This document shows, piece after piece, positions 39,030-49,130 of a stretch of 64,000 bases of DNA (position 1 is its first letter; the number at the start of each line of letters is the position of its first letter). The notes below the pieces were generated by a model. That model ran no database searches and was not told the origin of the DNA. It saw nothing but the letters and a program-made list of their open reading frames with translations. Where the stretch lies: the NCBI RefSeq assembly GCF_902459705.1, contig NZ_CABPRU010000006.1, forward strand, positions 178,488-242,487, written 5' to 3'. Made by a program: the position numbers and the translations under genes. This DNA comes from Pandoraea terrigena (GTDB lineage Bacteria > Pseudomonadota > Gammaproteobacteria > Burkholderiales > Burkholderiaceae).

Positions 39030-39545
39030 TCAGCTCGCCAGGCGCTCGATGAGCGCCATATCGCTGCTGGTCATGAGCTTCTCGATGTCCATCAGGATCA
39101 GCATGCGGCCCTCGACGGTGCCCAGCCCCGTGATGTACTCAGTGGCGAGTTGCGCGCCGAACTCAGGCGCCGGCTTGATTTCGCCGCGGGCGAGCGTGAG
39201 CACATCAGACACCCCGTCGACCACCATGCCGACCACGCGGCCCGCCACGTTCAGGATGATCACGACCGTCTGCGTGTCGTACTCGACGCGGCCCAGGCGG
39301 AACTTGATGCGCATGTCCACGATCGGCACGATGATGCCGCGCAGATTGATCACGCCCTTGATGAAATCTGGTGCATTGGCAATGCGCGTGACCGCGTCGT
39401 AGCCGCGAATCTCCTGCACCTTCAGGATGTCGATGCCGTATTCCTCTTCACCGAGCGTGAAGACCAGAAACTCCTGACCGTCGCCATCGGTCTGCATGGC
39501 GCCGCCCTGGCGCGACACGGCATGCTCTTGCGAAAGGTTGTCCAT
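39030..39545 (-). CDS. cheW: Chemotaxis coupling protein CheW
   Basis: Links receptors to CheA. 171 aa; a short variable N-terminus, then the SH3-like double fold: [55 protein letters not shown] and the end [11 protein letters not shown]. It follows cheA by 17 nt. Confidence 0.98.
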   Translation of the reverse strand: MDNLSQEHAVSRQGGAMQTDGDGQEFLVFTLGEEEYGIDILKVQEIRGYDAVTRIANAPDFIKGVINLRGIIVPIVDMRIKFRLGRVEYDTQTVVIILNVAGRVVGMVVDGVSDVLTLARGEIKPAPEFGAQLATEYITGLGTVEGRMLILMDIEKLMTSSDMALIERLAS

Positions 39546-39562
39546 CTGACGCGTCTCCGACT

Positions 39563-41776
39563 TCAGTTGAAGATGGTGGCGGCCGCCGAGCGCTGGCCGC
39601 GCTGAAGCGCCGCCACGTCGACGATCAATGCCACACTGCCGTCACCCATGATGGTGGCGGCGGAAATACCGTGAATACGGCGGTAATTGGTTTCGAGGTT
39701 CTTCACCACGACCTGCTGCTGACCGACCAGTTCGTCGACAAGCAGCGCAAAGCGGCGGCCTTCGGCCTGAAGGATCACGATGATGCCCTGCGTGGGATCG
39801 GCGCGCGCCTCCGGCACATCGAACGCACGATACAGCTCGACGAGCGGCAGGTATTCGCCGCGCACCAGCACGACCTGCCCTTCGCCGGTCACCGCGCGAA
39901 TGTCGTCGCGACGCGGCTGCAGCGACTCCATCACGAAGTTCAGCGGCAGGATGAAGATCTCTGGTCCGACCTTGACGGACATGCCGTCGAGAATCGCGAG
40001 CGTGAGCGGCAGCACGATGCGGATGGTGGTGCCCTTGCCGCGTGTGGACAGGATCTCCACGTGCCCGCCCATCTGCTGGATGTTCCGCTTGACGACGTCC
40101 ATGCCCACGCCGCGGCCCGACACGTCGGTGATCGCCTCGGCCGTGGAGAAGCCCGGCATGAAGATCAGTTGCCACACCTCCTCGTCGGACATCGACTCCG
40201 ACACCGACAACCCCTGCTGCTGGGCCTTGGCAAGAATCTTCTCGCGGCGCAGGCCCGCGCCGTCGTCGCTCACTTCGATCACGATGTTGCCCCCCTGATG
40301 CGCGGCCGACAGCACGAGTTGACCGACTGGATCCTTGCCCGAGGCCAGGCGCAGCTCCGTCGTCTCGATGCCGTGATCGAGGCTGTTGCGCACAAGGTGC
40401 GTGAGCGGATCGATGATGCGCTCGATCAGGCTCTTGTCGAGTTCGGTCGCCTGACCAAACGTGACGAGCTCAATTTGCTTGCCCAGCTTGCTCGCGAGAT
40501 CACGCACCAGGCGCGGGAAGCGCGAGAACACATAATCCATCGGCATCATGCGGATGGACATCACGGCCTCTTGCAAGTCGCGCGCATTGCGCTCGAGCTG
40601 TCCCATGCCGTTGAACAGGCGGTCGTGAAGCATCGGATCGAGGCTGCTCGCCGTTTGCGCGAGCATCGCCTGCGTGATCACCAGTTCGCCCACCAGGTTG
40701 ATGAGCTGATCGACTTTTTCCACGCCCACGCGAATCGAACTGTTCTCGTGTCCGGCCGCGCCGCCGGCCGGGGCGGCCACGCGCTTCTCGGCGGGTGGAT
40801 GCGCACCATTGCCGCCACTGCCACCGGCGGTACCGCCTTGCGCCACCGGGGCCTCGGGCGGCACGATGATCGGCTCATCCGCCGGCGGCGGCACGGGGGC
40901 CGCTGAAACAGCCGCCGTCACCGGTGCAGCCGGCACCTCGATGGGCGCCGAAGCGGCCGGAGCCTGTGCAAAGATCTCGGCAGTCTGGACCGGGGCTGCT
41001 ACCTGCGCGTCGACCGGCGCGGCGGCCGTCGCCGGGGCTGCTGCGGCGGCGTCCTGCACATCGATCTGCGATGGCTCGATCACGAAACAGCACACCGCGA
41101 GGATATCGTCGGCGCCGCACGTGGTGTCGAGCCAAAGGTGCAGCGTGTCGCCGCTCGACTGGCGGCCAGCCACGTCGCCAAGGTTGCCCAGTTCGTCCGC
41201 AAGCAACGCCTGATCCTTCTCTCCCACGCCGGTGAGCGTAACCTTCAGACGCGTCTGGCCCGGGGGAACAGCGCTTGCGGGCGCACCGCTCGCGTCGGTC
41301 GCCGGCACGGCAGCGGCTTCGGGGGCGGCTGGCGCTGCGAAAGCGGCCGGTGCCGCGGGCGCAGCGGGGGCGGCAGGGGCCTGGGCGCCGCCTTCCTCGG
41401 CGGCGAGCTGCTGGAGCACCGCGCAGATGCGCTTCATCGCCTCGACATCGGGCTCGCTGGAGGCGCGGTAGGCATTCAACTGTTGATGCAACACGTCTTT
41501 GGTTTCCAGGAAGGTGTCGACCATCTCGGTGCGCAGCTGCAATTCGCCGCGACGCGCGCGGTCCAGCAGGTTTTCCAGCAGGTGAGTGGTCTCGGTGAGC
41601 GCGGTGAAGCCGAACGTCGCGGCGCCACCCTTGATCGAGTGCGCCGCGCGGAAAATCGCGTTGAGCTGCTCGTTGTCGGGGGCGTTGATATCGAGCGCGA
41701 GCAAGAGATGCTCCATCTCGGCGAGCAACTCTTCCGCTTCATCGAAAAAGGTCTGGTAGAACTGGGTGATATCCAC
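39563..41776 (-). CDS. cheA: Chemotaxis histidine kinase CheA
   Basis: Receptor-controlled kinase that phosphorylates CheY and CheB. 737 aa: P1 with His46 ([17 protein letters not shown]), a Pro/Ala-rich region around the P2 domain (residues ~130-300), P3 dimerisation, P4 ATP-binding ([26 protein letters not shown] segment [32 protein letters not shown]) and the CheW-like P5 at the C-terminus. Confidence 0.98.
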   Translation of the reverse strand: MDITQFYQTFFDEAEELLAEMEHLLLALDINAPDNEQLNAIFRAAHSIKGGAATFGFTALTETTHLLENLLDRARRGELQLRTEMVDTFLETKDVLHQQLNAYRASSEPDVEAMKRICAVLQQLAAEEGGAQAPAAPAAPAAPAAFAAPAAPEAAAVPATDASGAPASAVPPGQTRLKVTLTGVGEKDQALLADELGNLGDVAGRQSSGDTLHLWLDTTCGADDILAVCCFVIEPSQIDVQDAAAAAPATAAAPVDAQVAAPVQTAEIFAQAPAASAPIEVPAAPVTAAVSAAPVPPPADEPIIVPPEAPVAQGGTAGGSGGNGAHPPAEKRVAAPAGGAAGHENSSIRVGVEKVDQLINLVGELVITQAMLAQTASSLDPMLHDRLFNGMGQLERNARDLQEAVMSIRMMPMDYVFSRFPRLVRDLASKLGKQIELVTFGQATELDKSLIERIIDPLTHLVRNSLDHGIETTELRLASGKDPVGQLVLSAAHQGGNIVIEVSDDGAGLRREKILAKAQQQGLSVSESMSDEEVWQLIFMPGFSTAEAITDVSGRGVGMDVVKRNIQQMGGHVEILSTRGKGTTIRIVLPLTLAILDGMSVKVGPEIFILPLNFVMESLQPRRDDIRAVTGEGQVVLVRGEYLPLVELYRAFDVPEARADPTQGIIVILQAEGRRFALLVDELVGQQQVVVKNLETNYRRIHGISAATIMGDGSVALIVDVAALQRGQRSAAATIFN

Positions 41777-41818
41777 CGGTTTCCTCGTCCTAACTTGGTT
41801 GTGCCATCGACGTCATCG

Positions 41819-42202
41819 TCATGCGCCTTCGCCGACGAGCGAGCCCACTACGTCGACCAATGCCTCGGGGTCGACCGGTTTGATCAGCCAGCCACTGGCG
41901 CCCGCCTCGCGGGCCGCCGTCTTGTACGCACCGTCGACTTCGGTGGTGAGCACCAGGATCGGCGTCTGGGCAAACGTGTCGAGTTCGCGCAACGCGCGAA
42001 TGAGCGACAGGCCGTCCATGCCAGGCATGTGCTGGTCGGTCAGTACCAGATCGAAAGTCGCGTTCGACGCCAGCGCCAGTGCCTCCTGCCCGTCGCGGGC
42101 AGTCGTCACGGCGTAACCGGCTTCATCGAGCGTGGCCGCCAGGATCTGGCGCATCGACGCGGAATCGTCAACGGCGAGAATCGTGTTGCGAAGGGCCTGC
42201 AT
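41819..42202 (-). CDS. Single-domain CheY-like response regulator
   Basis: 127-aa receiver with Asp12/13, phosphoacceptor Asp56 (LVLTDQHMPGMDGLSLIRAL), Thr86-87 and the Lys in GWLIKPVDP. It is distinct from CheY at 29720 and sits between motB and cheA. Could be a phosphate sink for CheA or serve another output. Expected in this position in several Burkholderiaceae. Confidence 0.93.
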   Translation of the reverse strand: MQALRNTILAVDDSASMRQILAATLDEAGYAVTTARDGQEALALASNATFDLVLTDQHMPGMDGLSLIRALRELDTFAQTPILVLTTEVDGAYKTAAREAGASGWLIKPVDPEALVDVVGSLVGEGA

Positions 42203-42219
42203 GCGTCTCCTCTTGTCAG

Positions 42220-43197
42220 TTATCGCATGGCGGCGCCGGGAGCCGCCGGGGGAGCCGGCGGTGCCGGCAACTCACCGTTGATGACGGCGTTCACGGCATC
42301 GCTTCCTGCGCCGCGCGCGTTCGCGGCGTCGATCGTCGGTTGGTCGGCCTCTTGCTTGACCGACTGCTCCGCGCGACGATTGAGCACGATGATGCTGATG
42401 CGACGATTGATCGGGTTGTACGCGTTATCGCGATCGAGCGGCACGGTGGACGCCAGGCCCACCACACGCAGCACCTTCTCGCCATCGAGACCGCCGGCAA
42501 TCAGCTCGCGCCGCGACGCGTTCGCGCGATCGGCCGACAGCTCCCAGTTGCTATAGCTCTTGTCGCCCTGCGCGTAGGCCGTGGCGTCGGTATGGCCCGA
42601 CAGGCTGATGCGGTTCGGCACGTCGTTGAGCGACTTGCCGATCTCGCGCAGGATGTCGCGCATATACGGCTGCACCTGTGCGCTTGCATTGGCGAACATC
42701 GGCCGGTTCTGGTCGTCGACGATCTGGATGCGCAAGCCCTCGGTTGTCACATCGATGAGCAACTGCTTGCGGAACTGCTTGAGTGTCGGGTTGCTCTCGA
42801 TCGCCTTCTCGATGCGCGACTTGAGTTCGCGCAAACGATGGGCTTCGGCACGCTCGGCCAGTTCGGCCGACATCGCCTGGCGCGACCTGACCTGGTCGCC
42901 GCGCGACTGCTGGCCATCGGTGCGCGTCGTGTCGGTGCCGCCGCCGGGAATGACACCGCTGTTGTCTGCGGCATTGCGTCCGCCGGTCAGCGCGACCATG
43001 AGTGGCGTGCGGAAATATTCCGCAATCCCCGTCAGCTCCTTGCTGGTCGCGGAGCTGAGCAGCCACATCAGCAGGAAGAACGCCATCATGGCCGTCATGA
43101 AGTCGGCATAGGCAATCTTCCACGCGCCGCCATGATGGCCGTGCGCGCTGCGCGCACGGCGCTTGACGACGATGGGCCGCTCTTCTTTCTCGCTCAT
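42220..43197 (-). CDS. motB: Flagellar stator protein MotB
   Basis: 325 aa: single transmembrane helix with the proton-accepting Asp32 (WKIAYADFMTAMMAFFLLMW), a plug/linker, and a C-terminal OmpA-like peptidoglycan-binding domain (RISLSGHTDATAYAQGDKSY, ANASRRELIAGGL). The Asp position and absence of Na-type features fit a proton-driven motor. Confidence 0.98.
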   Translation of the reverse strand: MSEKEERPIVVKRRARSAHGHHGGAWKIAYADFMTAMMAFFLLMWLLSSATSKELTGIAEYFRTPLMVALTGGRNAADNSGVIPGGGTDTTRTDGQQSRGDQVRSRQAMSAELAERAEAHRLRELKSRIEKAIESNPTLKQFRKQLLIDVTTEGLRIQIVDDQNRPMFANASAQVQPYMRDILREIGKSLNDVPNRISLSGHTDATAYAQGDKSYSNWELSADRANASRRELIAGGLDGEKVLRVVGLASTVPLDRDNAYNPINRRISIIVLNRRAEQSVKQEADQPTIDAANARGAGSDAVNAVINGELPAPPAPPAAPGAAMR

Positions 43198-43209
43198 TGC
43201 GGCGACCCG

Positions 43210-44070
43210 TCAGCGCGCCTTGACCTGTCGCACGTGCTCTTCAAGCTCGGCGAACGACGGACGGACAGTGGAATAGAGCACCTTGCGGCCGAACTCGACC
43301 GAGAGTGCGGGCGCGTACCCGTTCAAGCTGGCGAGCAGCGTGACCTTGATGCACTCATAGAGCTTCACGGATTCGTTGATGCGGTGTTCGATGAGTTGCG
43401 CCAGCGGCGAGATGAAGCCGTAAGCCAGCAAAATGCCGAGGAACGTGCCCACCAGCGCCTGGGCGATCAGCGCGCCCAACACGGCCGGCGGCTGGTCGGC
43501 CGACGCCATCGTGTGCACCACGCCCATCACGGCCGCCACGATACCGAAAGCCGGCATCGCATCGCCCGTTTTCTGCAGGCAGTGCGCGGGGACTTCGCCC
43601 TCGTGACGATACGTTTCGATTTCGTGATCCATCAGGTTCTCGATCTCGAACGCGTTCATGTTGCCGCTGACCATCAGGCGCAGGTAGTCGGTGAGGAATT
43701 CCATGATGCGCGGCTCGCCGAGAATGCGCGGGTACTGCGAGAACACCGGGCTCGATGCCGGGTCTTCCACGTCGCCCTCGATGGCGAGCATGCCGTCCTT
43801 GCGCGCTTTCGCGAGCAGCACGTACAGGAGCGCCATCAGCTCCATGTACAGATCTTTGGTGTATTTCGAGCCCTTGAACAGCATCGGCAGCGCTTTCATC
43901 GTCGCCTTGATCGCCTTGCTGTTGTTGCCCACCACGAACGAGCCGATGCCCGCGCCACCGATGATCAGCAGCTCGGTCGGCTGAAACAGCGCGCCCAAGT
44001 GGCCGCCGCCCATGACGAAACCGCCAAAGACCGATGCCAGAACGATGATGTAACCAATGACGACAAGCAC
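43210..44070 (-). CDS. motA: Flagellar stator protein MotA
   Basis: 286 aa, four transmembrane segments; MotA-type proton-channel protein (LVVIGYIIVLASVFGGFVMG at the N-terminus; MPAFGIVAAVMGVVHTM and LVGTFLGILLAYGFISPLAQ in the last two helices). 12 nt before motB. A sigma-28-like promoter lies 60 nt upstream. Confidence 0.98.
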   Translation of the reverse strand: MLVVIGYIIVLASVFGGFVMGGGHLGALFQPTELLIIGGAGIGSFVVGNNSKAIKATMKALPMLFKGSKYTKDLYMELMALLYVLLAKARKDGMLAIEGDVEDPASSPVFSQYPRILGEPRIMEFLTDYLRLMVSGNMNAFEIENLMDHEIETYRHEGEVPAHCLQKTGDAMPAFGIVAAVMGVVHTMASADQPPAVLGALIAQALVGTFLGILLAYGFISPLAQLIEHRINESVKLYECIKVTLLASLNGYAPALSVEFGRKVLYSTVRPSFAELEEHVRQVKAR

Positions 44071-44129
44071 TGCCGGATACCTCTCGCAAAAATACGTCTA
44101 CGGAAAATTGTCCGTCCTGTTCAGAGGGC

Positions 44130-44157
44130 TTAACGGCAGACACGCAGGGAAACTGTA
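44130..44157 (-). promoter_or_regulatory. Possible sigma-28 promoter upstream of motA
   Basis: Minus-strand TACA (44154-44157), 16 bases, GCCGTTAA (44130-44137). The -10 matches the sigma-28 octamer at 7 of 8 bases and equals the one upstream of fliL; the -35 is weaker and the spacer one base long. It lies in the 116-nt gap between flhC and motA, so motAB-cheA and beyond could be late genes. Confidence 0.4.
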
Positions 44158-44186
44158 GGGGGTGCGACCTCGTGACGTGGGCTTGC

Positions 44187-44762
44187 CTAGGCGGCCAGCG
44201 GAGAAATATCGGTGACCGGCGCCAAATCGGCCGCGTGCGCATGCTTCGCCTTGCGGGTCTTGCCGGCGCGCGATGGCGGCTGGCAAAGTCCGCAAACGTA
44301 CTGGCCATGCGGCTCGTGAGCGTGCGTGACGAAATGTCCGCCGCAGCGCGTGCACGGCGTCGTCTGCAACATCTTGCTGTCGAAGAAGCGAACGAGCGTC
44401 CACGCACGTGTAAACCCGAGCACCGCTTCCCAGCCATGCAATTCCACGTGTTCGAGGTACAAGCGGTAAGCCTTGACGATGGCCTCGATGCCCTGGCACC
44501 CCCCGTGCTGCACGAGGTGACGATAGATATTGTGGAAAAGCGACGAATGGATGTTCGGCAGCCACGTCACGAACCAATCGGTCGAGAACGGCAGCATGCC
44601 CTTGGGCGGCGAGGCGCCCTTGAGTTCCTTGTAGAGTTTGATGAGCCGGTCGCGGCTCAGACTCGTTTCGGCCTCCAGCAACTGGAGACGGGCGCCGAGT
44701 TCGATCAGCTCGATGGCCAATTGAATTTCACGGGCCTCAAGGACGACGCTTTTGGTACGCAT
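44187..44762 (-). CDS. flhC: Flagellar master regulator subunit FlhC
   Basis: DNA-binding partner of FlhD in the FlhD4C2 activator. 191 aa from ATG 44762 ([20 protein letters not shown]), with AGGA upstream; the frame is open further but not FlhC-like. Zinc-binding Cys at 137, 140, 157 and 160 ([19 protein letters not shown]) coincide with the E. coli positions. Confidence 0.98.
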   Translation of the reverse strand: MRTKSVVLEAREIQLAIELIELGARLQLLEAETSLSRDRLIKLYKELKGASPPKGMLPFSTDWFVTWLPNIHSSLFHNIYRHLVQHGGCQGIEAIVKAYRLYLEHVELHGWEAVLGFTRAWTLVRFFDSKMLQTTPCTRCGGHFVTHAHEPHGQYVCGLCQPPSRAGKTRKAKHAHAADLAPVTDISPLAA

Positions 44763-44827
44763 AGACAAACTTCCTGGCAAGTCACGCGAAGCGCCGCCCG
44801 CTGGACGGCGTAGCGTGCGTGGCGTGC

Positions 44828-45145
44828 TTAGCCGATTTGCTCGACGGGTTGCCCCGCCAGCAGAATCGAAGCGTGCGACTGCTGCATACCCGCGTCTTTT
44901 GCACCATGCGTGAGGCTGGATAGCATCACGTGGTCGTCGAAGCGAAATCGGCACAGAAGCTGGTTGGACCCCGCGAACTTGACGAGTTGGGCCAGTGTAA
45001 GACCGCCGAGCACGTCGGCCAGTTGTTCGCTGATCCCCAGACGGAACATTGCCGCGGCACGATCCTCACGGATCAGGCGCTGAGCCAGGACGAGATAAGA
45101 GAGATTCAATTCACGAATCTCATTGAGTGTTTCACTGTTTCGCAT
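44828..45145 (-). CDS. flhD: Flagellar master regulator subunit FlhD
   Basis: 105 aa; [20 protein letters not shown] and [20 protein letters not shown] are the FlhD signature. 65 nt upstream of flhC. A long upstream region with a dyad probably integrates regulatory inputs. Confidence 0.98.
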   Translation of the reverse strand: MRNSETLNEIRELNLSYLVLAQRLIREDRAAAMFRLGISEQLADVLGGLTLAQLVKFAGSNQLLCRFRFDDHVMLSSLTHGAKDAGMQQSHASILLAGQPVEQIG

Positions 45146-45703
45146 GCGGCCCCCCGGCGCAATGGATGATTCTGGCGGACTACTGTTTATTCCCCTGCAT
45201 TGTGGACAAGGGCGAAAGAGAAAGAAATCGGAGAAAAACTACGTGAGGCGGTGAGAAAAGCGGAAGTTTTTTGTAGGAGTTTTTCCTACAGGCGGGGTGC
45301 GAGCGTCCCCTGCGATGCGCTCGGGAGGGCGATCGATGGCGGATTGACGACAGCGTCATGACAGCGTCACGAAGCTGCGCTTTACTAACTGATTGTATTT
45401 CGGCACGCGGGTGCCGAACTTTAGCCGTTCTTGCAAAAGTTTCCAGGGGGGCTTTGCAGGAGGGCTATGCATCGCACTTTGCCTATCGTGGCGGCAGGGG
45501 AACAGTGCAATTACAAACTGTTACAGGTGACATGACGAGGTGCGAATGTCTGGGTTGGAAGCCCACATCGCGCATCGGTTCCCCAAAAATTGTCGTGCCA
45601 GCCGCCCGACCGCCCGTCGCCCCCCTCCCAGCGTCGCGAGATTCCAACACACGATGGCGCCGAAGGGTGACGCGTTTGCAAGTTGCAATGACGTACAAGG
45701 GGA
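45146..45703. promoter_or_regulatory. 558-nt flhDC upstream region
   Basis: No supported gene. It contains the dyad at 45272-45290 (own entry), an 8-bp hairpin TTCGGCAC/GTGCCGAA (45399-45406, 45411-45418; GCGG loop), and A/T-rich tracts at 45200-45290. I could not pick a convincing flhD promoter: a minus-strand TTGTCC near 45193-45198 has no well-placed -10. Confidence 0.45.
45272..45290. promoter_or_regulatory. TGTAGGA/TCCTACA dyad upstream of flhD
   Basis: Perfect 7-bp inverted repeat, TGTAGGA (45272-45278) and TCCTACA (45284-45290), with a 5-nt A/T-rich centre, 127-145 nt upstream of flhD. The form (TAGGA...TCCTA) resembles operators of NarL/FixJ-type response regulators such as RcsB, which represses flhDC in enterics, and contains TTTCCTA, like a BvgA heptamer. 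No T-run follows, so it is unlikely to be a terminator. Confidence 0.5.
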
Positions 45704-46915
45704 TTAAGCCGGCCCGGCAGCGGGAGGCGACGCCTGGGCGGCGCGACGAATCAGCACCGTGTGGAAACACCACGACAGCACGCCGCACACGGCCATGACG
45801 GCCGCCATCGGTACTGCCGAGCGGGCGTGCATCAGGCCGACCGCGGCCCCGGCGCTCGCAGCGGCGAGAAATTGCAGCGCGCCCAGCAGCGCCGAGGCGG
45901 CCCCGGCGCGTTGATGCTGCCGGTTCAGCGCTTCGGCCACCGCATTCGGCTGCGAAAAGCCCAGCCTGGTGACATAGGCGAACAACGGCACCATCAGCCC
46001 GATCAGGCCGCCGAGCTTCAGCGATGCCACCGCCAGCATCAGCAGTCCCAACACGGCCACCAGGTTGTTGGTTCGCCACAGCACATCGGCCGGACGCCGT
46101 TTGCGCAACAGGTGTGCGTTGACCTGCGAGCCGGCAATGATGCCGCACGCATTCAATCCGAACAGCCAGCCGTAATGCGCCGGGTCGACCCCGTAGAGAT
46201 TGATGAACACGAACGGCGAGCCGGTGATGTAAGCGAACATCCCCGCCTGGGACACTCCCCCTGCGAGCGCATTGCCCATGAACTCCCGGTCGCGCACGAG
46301 CGCGCCGTAGTTATGCCACGCCGTGGCGAGCCAATGACGGGCCTGCCTCGCGGCCGCGCGCGTCTCCGGCAGCCAATAGACGGACATCGCAAAACACATC
46401 GCACCGAATACCGTCAGGCCCCAGAAGATCCAGCGCCAGCCGACGAACAACAGGACCTGACCGCCGATCAGCGGCGCGAGGATCGGGGCGGCGCCCATGA
46501 TGAGCGTCATGCGCGAGAGCACGCGCGCGACAGTGCTCGTGTCGAACAGGTCGCGGGCCATCGCCCGCGCGATCACGAAGCACGCGCATCCGCCCACCGC
46601 CTGAATGAAACGGCAAACGATCAGCGTCTCGATATTCGTCGCAAGCGCACAGCCGGCCGACGCGAGTGTATACAAGGCCAGCCCGGCATACAGCGGACGC
46701 TTGCGCCCGTATCGATCGGCCAGCGGGCCGTGCAGCAATTGGCCAAGCCCAAGGCCGATGAAGAACGACGCCAGCGAGAATTGTGCTGCCGCGTCTGTCG
46801 TCTTCAGCTCGCGCGCAATGCTCGGCAGCGCAGGCAGATACATGTCGATCGACAGCGAGCCGATGGCCGACAGAATGCCGAGGACAAAGACAGTGCGGAA
46901 GGTGTGAGCAGGCAT
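45704..46915 (-). CDS. Bcr/CflA-family MFS drug efflux transporter
   Basis: 403 aa, twelve predicted membrane helices. N-terminal motifs LSIDMYLPALPSIARELKTT and GPLADRYGRKRPLYAGLALY (MFS motif A), then CRFIQAVGGCACFVIARAMA (motif specific to Bcr/CflA) and MGAAPILAPLIGGQVL. Proton-driven export of small drugs is the family role; the substrate cannot be read from sequence. Not part of the flagellar system. Confidence 0.9.
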   Translation of the reverse strand: MPAHTFRTVFVLGILSAIGSLSIDMYLPALPSIARELKTTDAAAQFSLASFFIGLGLGQLLHGPLADRYGRKRPLYAGLALYTLASAGCALATNIETLIVCRFIQAVGGCACFVIARAMARDLFDTSTVARVLSRMTLIMGAAPILAPLIGGQVLLFVGWRWIFWGLTVFGAMCFAMSVYWLPETRAAARQARHWLATAWHNYGALVRDREFMGNALAGGVSQAGMFAYITGSPFVFINLYGVDPAHYGWLFGLNACGIIAGSQVNAHLLRKRRPADVLWRTNNLVAVLGLLMLAVASLKLGGLIGLMVPLFAYVTRLGFSQPNAVAEALNRQHQRAGAASALLGALQFLAAASAGAAVGLMHARSAVPMAAVMAVCGVLSWCFHTVLIRRAAQASPPAAGPA

Positions 46916-46977
46916 GGCGCGAGACCTAGGGTAATCCCGAATGATACGGCATTGCCTCCAGACGCGCTCAAAAGATA

Positions 46978-47003
46978 AGCAAAGGCCCGCTGTTCGGCGG
47001 GCC
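46978..47003 (-). terminator. Terminator after the acyl-CoA synthetase
   Basis: GGCCCGC (46984-46990) and GCGGGCC (46997-47003) pair around TGTTCG. On the minus strand the stem is followed by TTTGCTTATCTTTT. It lies 16 nt past the synthetase stop. Confidence 0.7.
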
Positions 47004-47018
47004 CGTGTCCGATGGCGG

Positions 47019-48737
47019 TCAGGCCGTCTTCGCTTCGGACAGCCCCAGCGCTTCGACCATCTGCTCGCGCATGACGAACTTCTGCACCTTGCCCGTGATC
47101 GTCATCGGCATCTCGGTCACGAAGCGGATGTAGCGCGGAATCTTGTAGTGCGCGATCTGATCCTGGCAGAACGCGCGAATGTCTTCTTCCGTCGCGCTTT
47201 GTCCCGGCTTGAGAATGATCCAGGCGCACACTTCCTCGCCGTACTTCGCATCCGGCACGCCGAACACCTGCACGGCCTGCACCTTCGGGTGACGGAACAG
47301 GAACTCCTCGATCTCGCGCGGGTAGATGTTCTCGCCCCCGCGAATGAGCATGTCCTTCACGCGCCCGACGATATTGCAATAGCCCTCTTCGTCGAGCGTG
47401 GCGAGGTCGCCCGTGTGCATCCAGCCGTCGCGGACCGCCTCGCGCGTGCGCGGCTCGTCGTCCCAATAGCCCTGCATCACCGAGTAGCCCTTGGTGCAAA
47501 GCTCGCCCTTCTCGCCGACCGGCACGATCTCCCCGGCGGCATCGACGAGCTTCACCTCGAGGTGCGGCTGCACGCGCCCGACGGTCGTCACGCGCTTCTC
47601 GAGCGGATCGGTCGTGGTGGTCTGGAACGACACCGGGCTCGTCTCCGTCATGCCGTAGGCAATCGTGACTTCGCTCATGTGCATTTCGCTGATCACGCGC
47701 TTCATCGTCTCGATCGGGCACGGCGAGCCGGCCATGATGCCCGTGCGCAGGGAATCGAACTGGTAGTTGCCGAAGTCCGGATGATCGAGCTGGGCGATGA
47801 ACATCGTCGGCACCCCATGCAGCGCGGTACAGCGCTCTTCCGACACCGCGGCCATCGTGGCCTTCGGGTCGAACGCCTCGCCCGGGAACACCATCGTCGC
47901 CCCAGTCGACACACAGGCGAGCACCGCCAGCACCATGCCGAAGCAGTGGTAGAACGGCACCGGGATACACAGGCTGTCGTGCTCCGAGAAGCGCATCGCC
48001 ATGGCGATGAAGCGACCGTTGTTGACGATGTTGTGGTGCGTGAGCGTGGCGCCCTTCGGGCTGCCGGTCGTGCCGCTCGTGAACTGGATATTGATGGCGT
48101 CGAAGCTATCGAGCCCATCGGAGATCTCGCGCAGGGTGTCGAGATTGGCATCCGCGCCGAGCGTAACGACATCGCCGTAATTCATCATGCCCGGCGTGAC
48201 GCCCGCGCCCATGCGAATCACGGTGCGCAACGTCGGCAGCTTCGCCGAGTGCAATTGACCGGGGGAACTCTCCGCCAGCTCGGGAGCGAGCGTGTTGAGC
48301 ATGTCGAGATAGCGAGACGTCTTGAAGGACTCTGCCGCGATGAGCGCCTTGCAGCCGACCTTGTTGATCGCGTATTCGAGTTCGGCCAGCCGGTACGCCG
48401 GATTGATGTTCACCAGAATCAGTCCGATACGCGCCGTTGCGAACTGCGTGACCAGCCATTCGACGCGATTGGGCGACCAGATGCCCACGCGATCGCCTTG
48501 CTTCAAGCCCAACGACAGCAGCCCGGCGGCAAAGGTGTCCACGTGCGCGATGAATTCGCGCCACGTCCAATCCACGCCCTGCTCGCGGAACACGACGGCC
48601 CGCCGCTCCGGATACTTGGCCGCCGTCTCGGCGAGCAGGCCGAACACCGTCAACGTCGATAGCGGAATGGTGGTATCACCCTTCACATACGACAGTCCAT
48701 TACGAGGTACAACGCCCGAAACTTCCCGGCTTTCCAT
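47019..48737 (-). CDS. AMP-binding fatty-acyl-CoA synthetase family protein
   Basis: Activates a carboxylic acid with ATP and CoA. Start at ATG 48737 ([13 protein letters not shown], 572 aa) preceded by CAGGAG; longer starts lack a ribosome site. P-loop-like [85 protein letters not shown], and the C-terminal Lys in [13 protein letters not shown]. Medium/long or branched-chain acid is likely; a LiuR-like palindrome upstream favours branched-chain or fatty-acid catabolism. Confidence 0.88.
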   Translation of the reverse strand: MESREVSGVVPRNGLSYVKGDTTIPLSTLTVFGLLAETAAKYPERRAVVFREQGVDWTWREFIAHVDTFAAGLLSLGLKQGDRVGIWSPNRVEWLVTQFATARIGLILVNINPAYRLAELEYAINKVGCKALIAAESFKTSRYLDMLNTLAPELAESSPGQLHSAKLPTLRTVIRMGAGVTPGMMNYGDVVTLGADANLDTLREISDGLDSFDAINIQFTSGTTGSPKGATLTHHNIVNNGRFIAMAMRFSEHDSLCIPVPFYHCFGMVLAVLACVSTGATMVFPGEAFDPKATMAAVSEERCTALHGVPTMFIAQLDHPDFGNYQFDSLRTGIMAGSPCPIETMKRVISEMHMSEVTIAYGMTETSPVSFQTTTTDPLEKRVTTVGRVQPHLEVKLVDAAGEIVPVGEKGELCTKGYSVMQGYWDDEPRTREAVRDGWMHTGDLATLDEEGYCNIVGRVKDMLIRGGENIYPREIEEFLFRHPKVQAVQVFGVPDAKYGEEVCAWIILKPGQSATEEDIRAFCQDQIAHYKIPRYIRFVTEMPMTITGKVQKFVMREQMVEALGLSEAKTA

Positions 48738-48870
48738 GCGCTTGTCTCCTGAAGCCATGCTGAAAGGGTGAAATGCTGATGCCCGGCGCTCGCCCATGTG
48801 AATCGCCCACCCGTCGTTACGTCCAACGACCGGGGCGCTCTTTTCATAACAATAGCGCGCCATGCTGACT

Positions 48871-48890
48871 TGACGTTTACGTTAACGTAA
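48871..48890. promoter_or_regulatory. LiuR-like palindrome upstream of the acyl-CoA synthetase
   Basis: TTACGTTAACGTAA (48877-48890) is a perfect 14-bp palindrome, preceded by TGACGT, giving overlapping ACGT half-sites about 135 nt upstream of the synthetase start. MerR-family LiuR sites in proteobacteria have this ACGT-N2-ACGT form and control branched-chain amino acid and acyl-CoA genes. Confidence 0.5.
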
Positions 48891-48986
48891 TTCCGGCGAC
48901 GGCACGAGTGGGGATGGCCCTGAGTCGAGTGGCGGATTTGGTGAGACGCACGGACGGGCGGCGATGGCGGATGACACGCGCGCCGA

Positions 48987-49026
48987 GCAAAACAAAAGCC
49001 CCAGGCACTTGCATGCCTGGGGCTTT
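48987..49026 (-). terminator. Intrinsic terminator of the ATP synthase operon
   Basis: A perfect 13-bp stem, AAAGCCCCAGGCA (48995-49007) and TGCCTGGGGCTTT (49014-49026), with a 6-nt loop; on the minus strand it is followed by TGTTTTGC. It lies about 105 nt past the atpC stop. Confidence 0.9.
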
Positions 49027-49130
49027 CGGCCGTTGCGTGGCGATGAGTGTCGCGAAGACGCTCACCGTTGGTCTACGGCGCGCACGGCGTGTGGCGTCGA
49101 CCGTGAGGCCATCGCCACAGCGATGCGAAA

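Noticed and set aside
45190..45200. DnaA box (TTGTCCACA on the minus strand)
   Set aside because: Third base G departs from even relaxed DnaA boxes, it is single, and no AT-rich unwinding region is near. I saw no TTATCCACA cluster near mnmG within the window.
45272..45290. Dyad upstream of flhD as a terminator
   Set aside because: Neither strand has a T-run after the stem; an A-run follows on the minus strand. A protein-binding site fits better.
45358..45798. 146-aa plus-strand frame in the flhDC upstream region
   Set aside because: Runs into the efflux gene on the other strand, has no ribosome site and no recognisable features.
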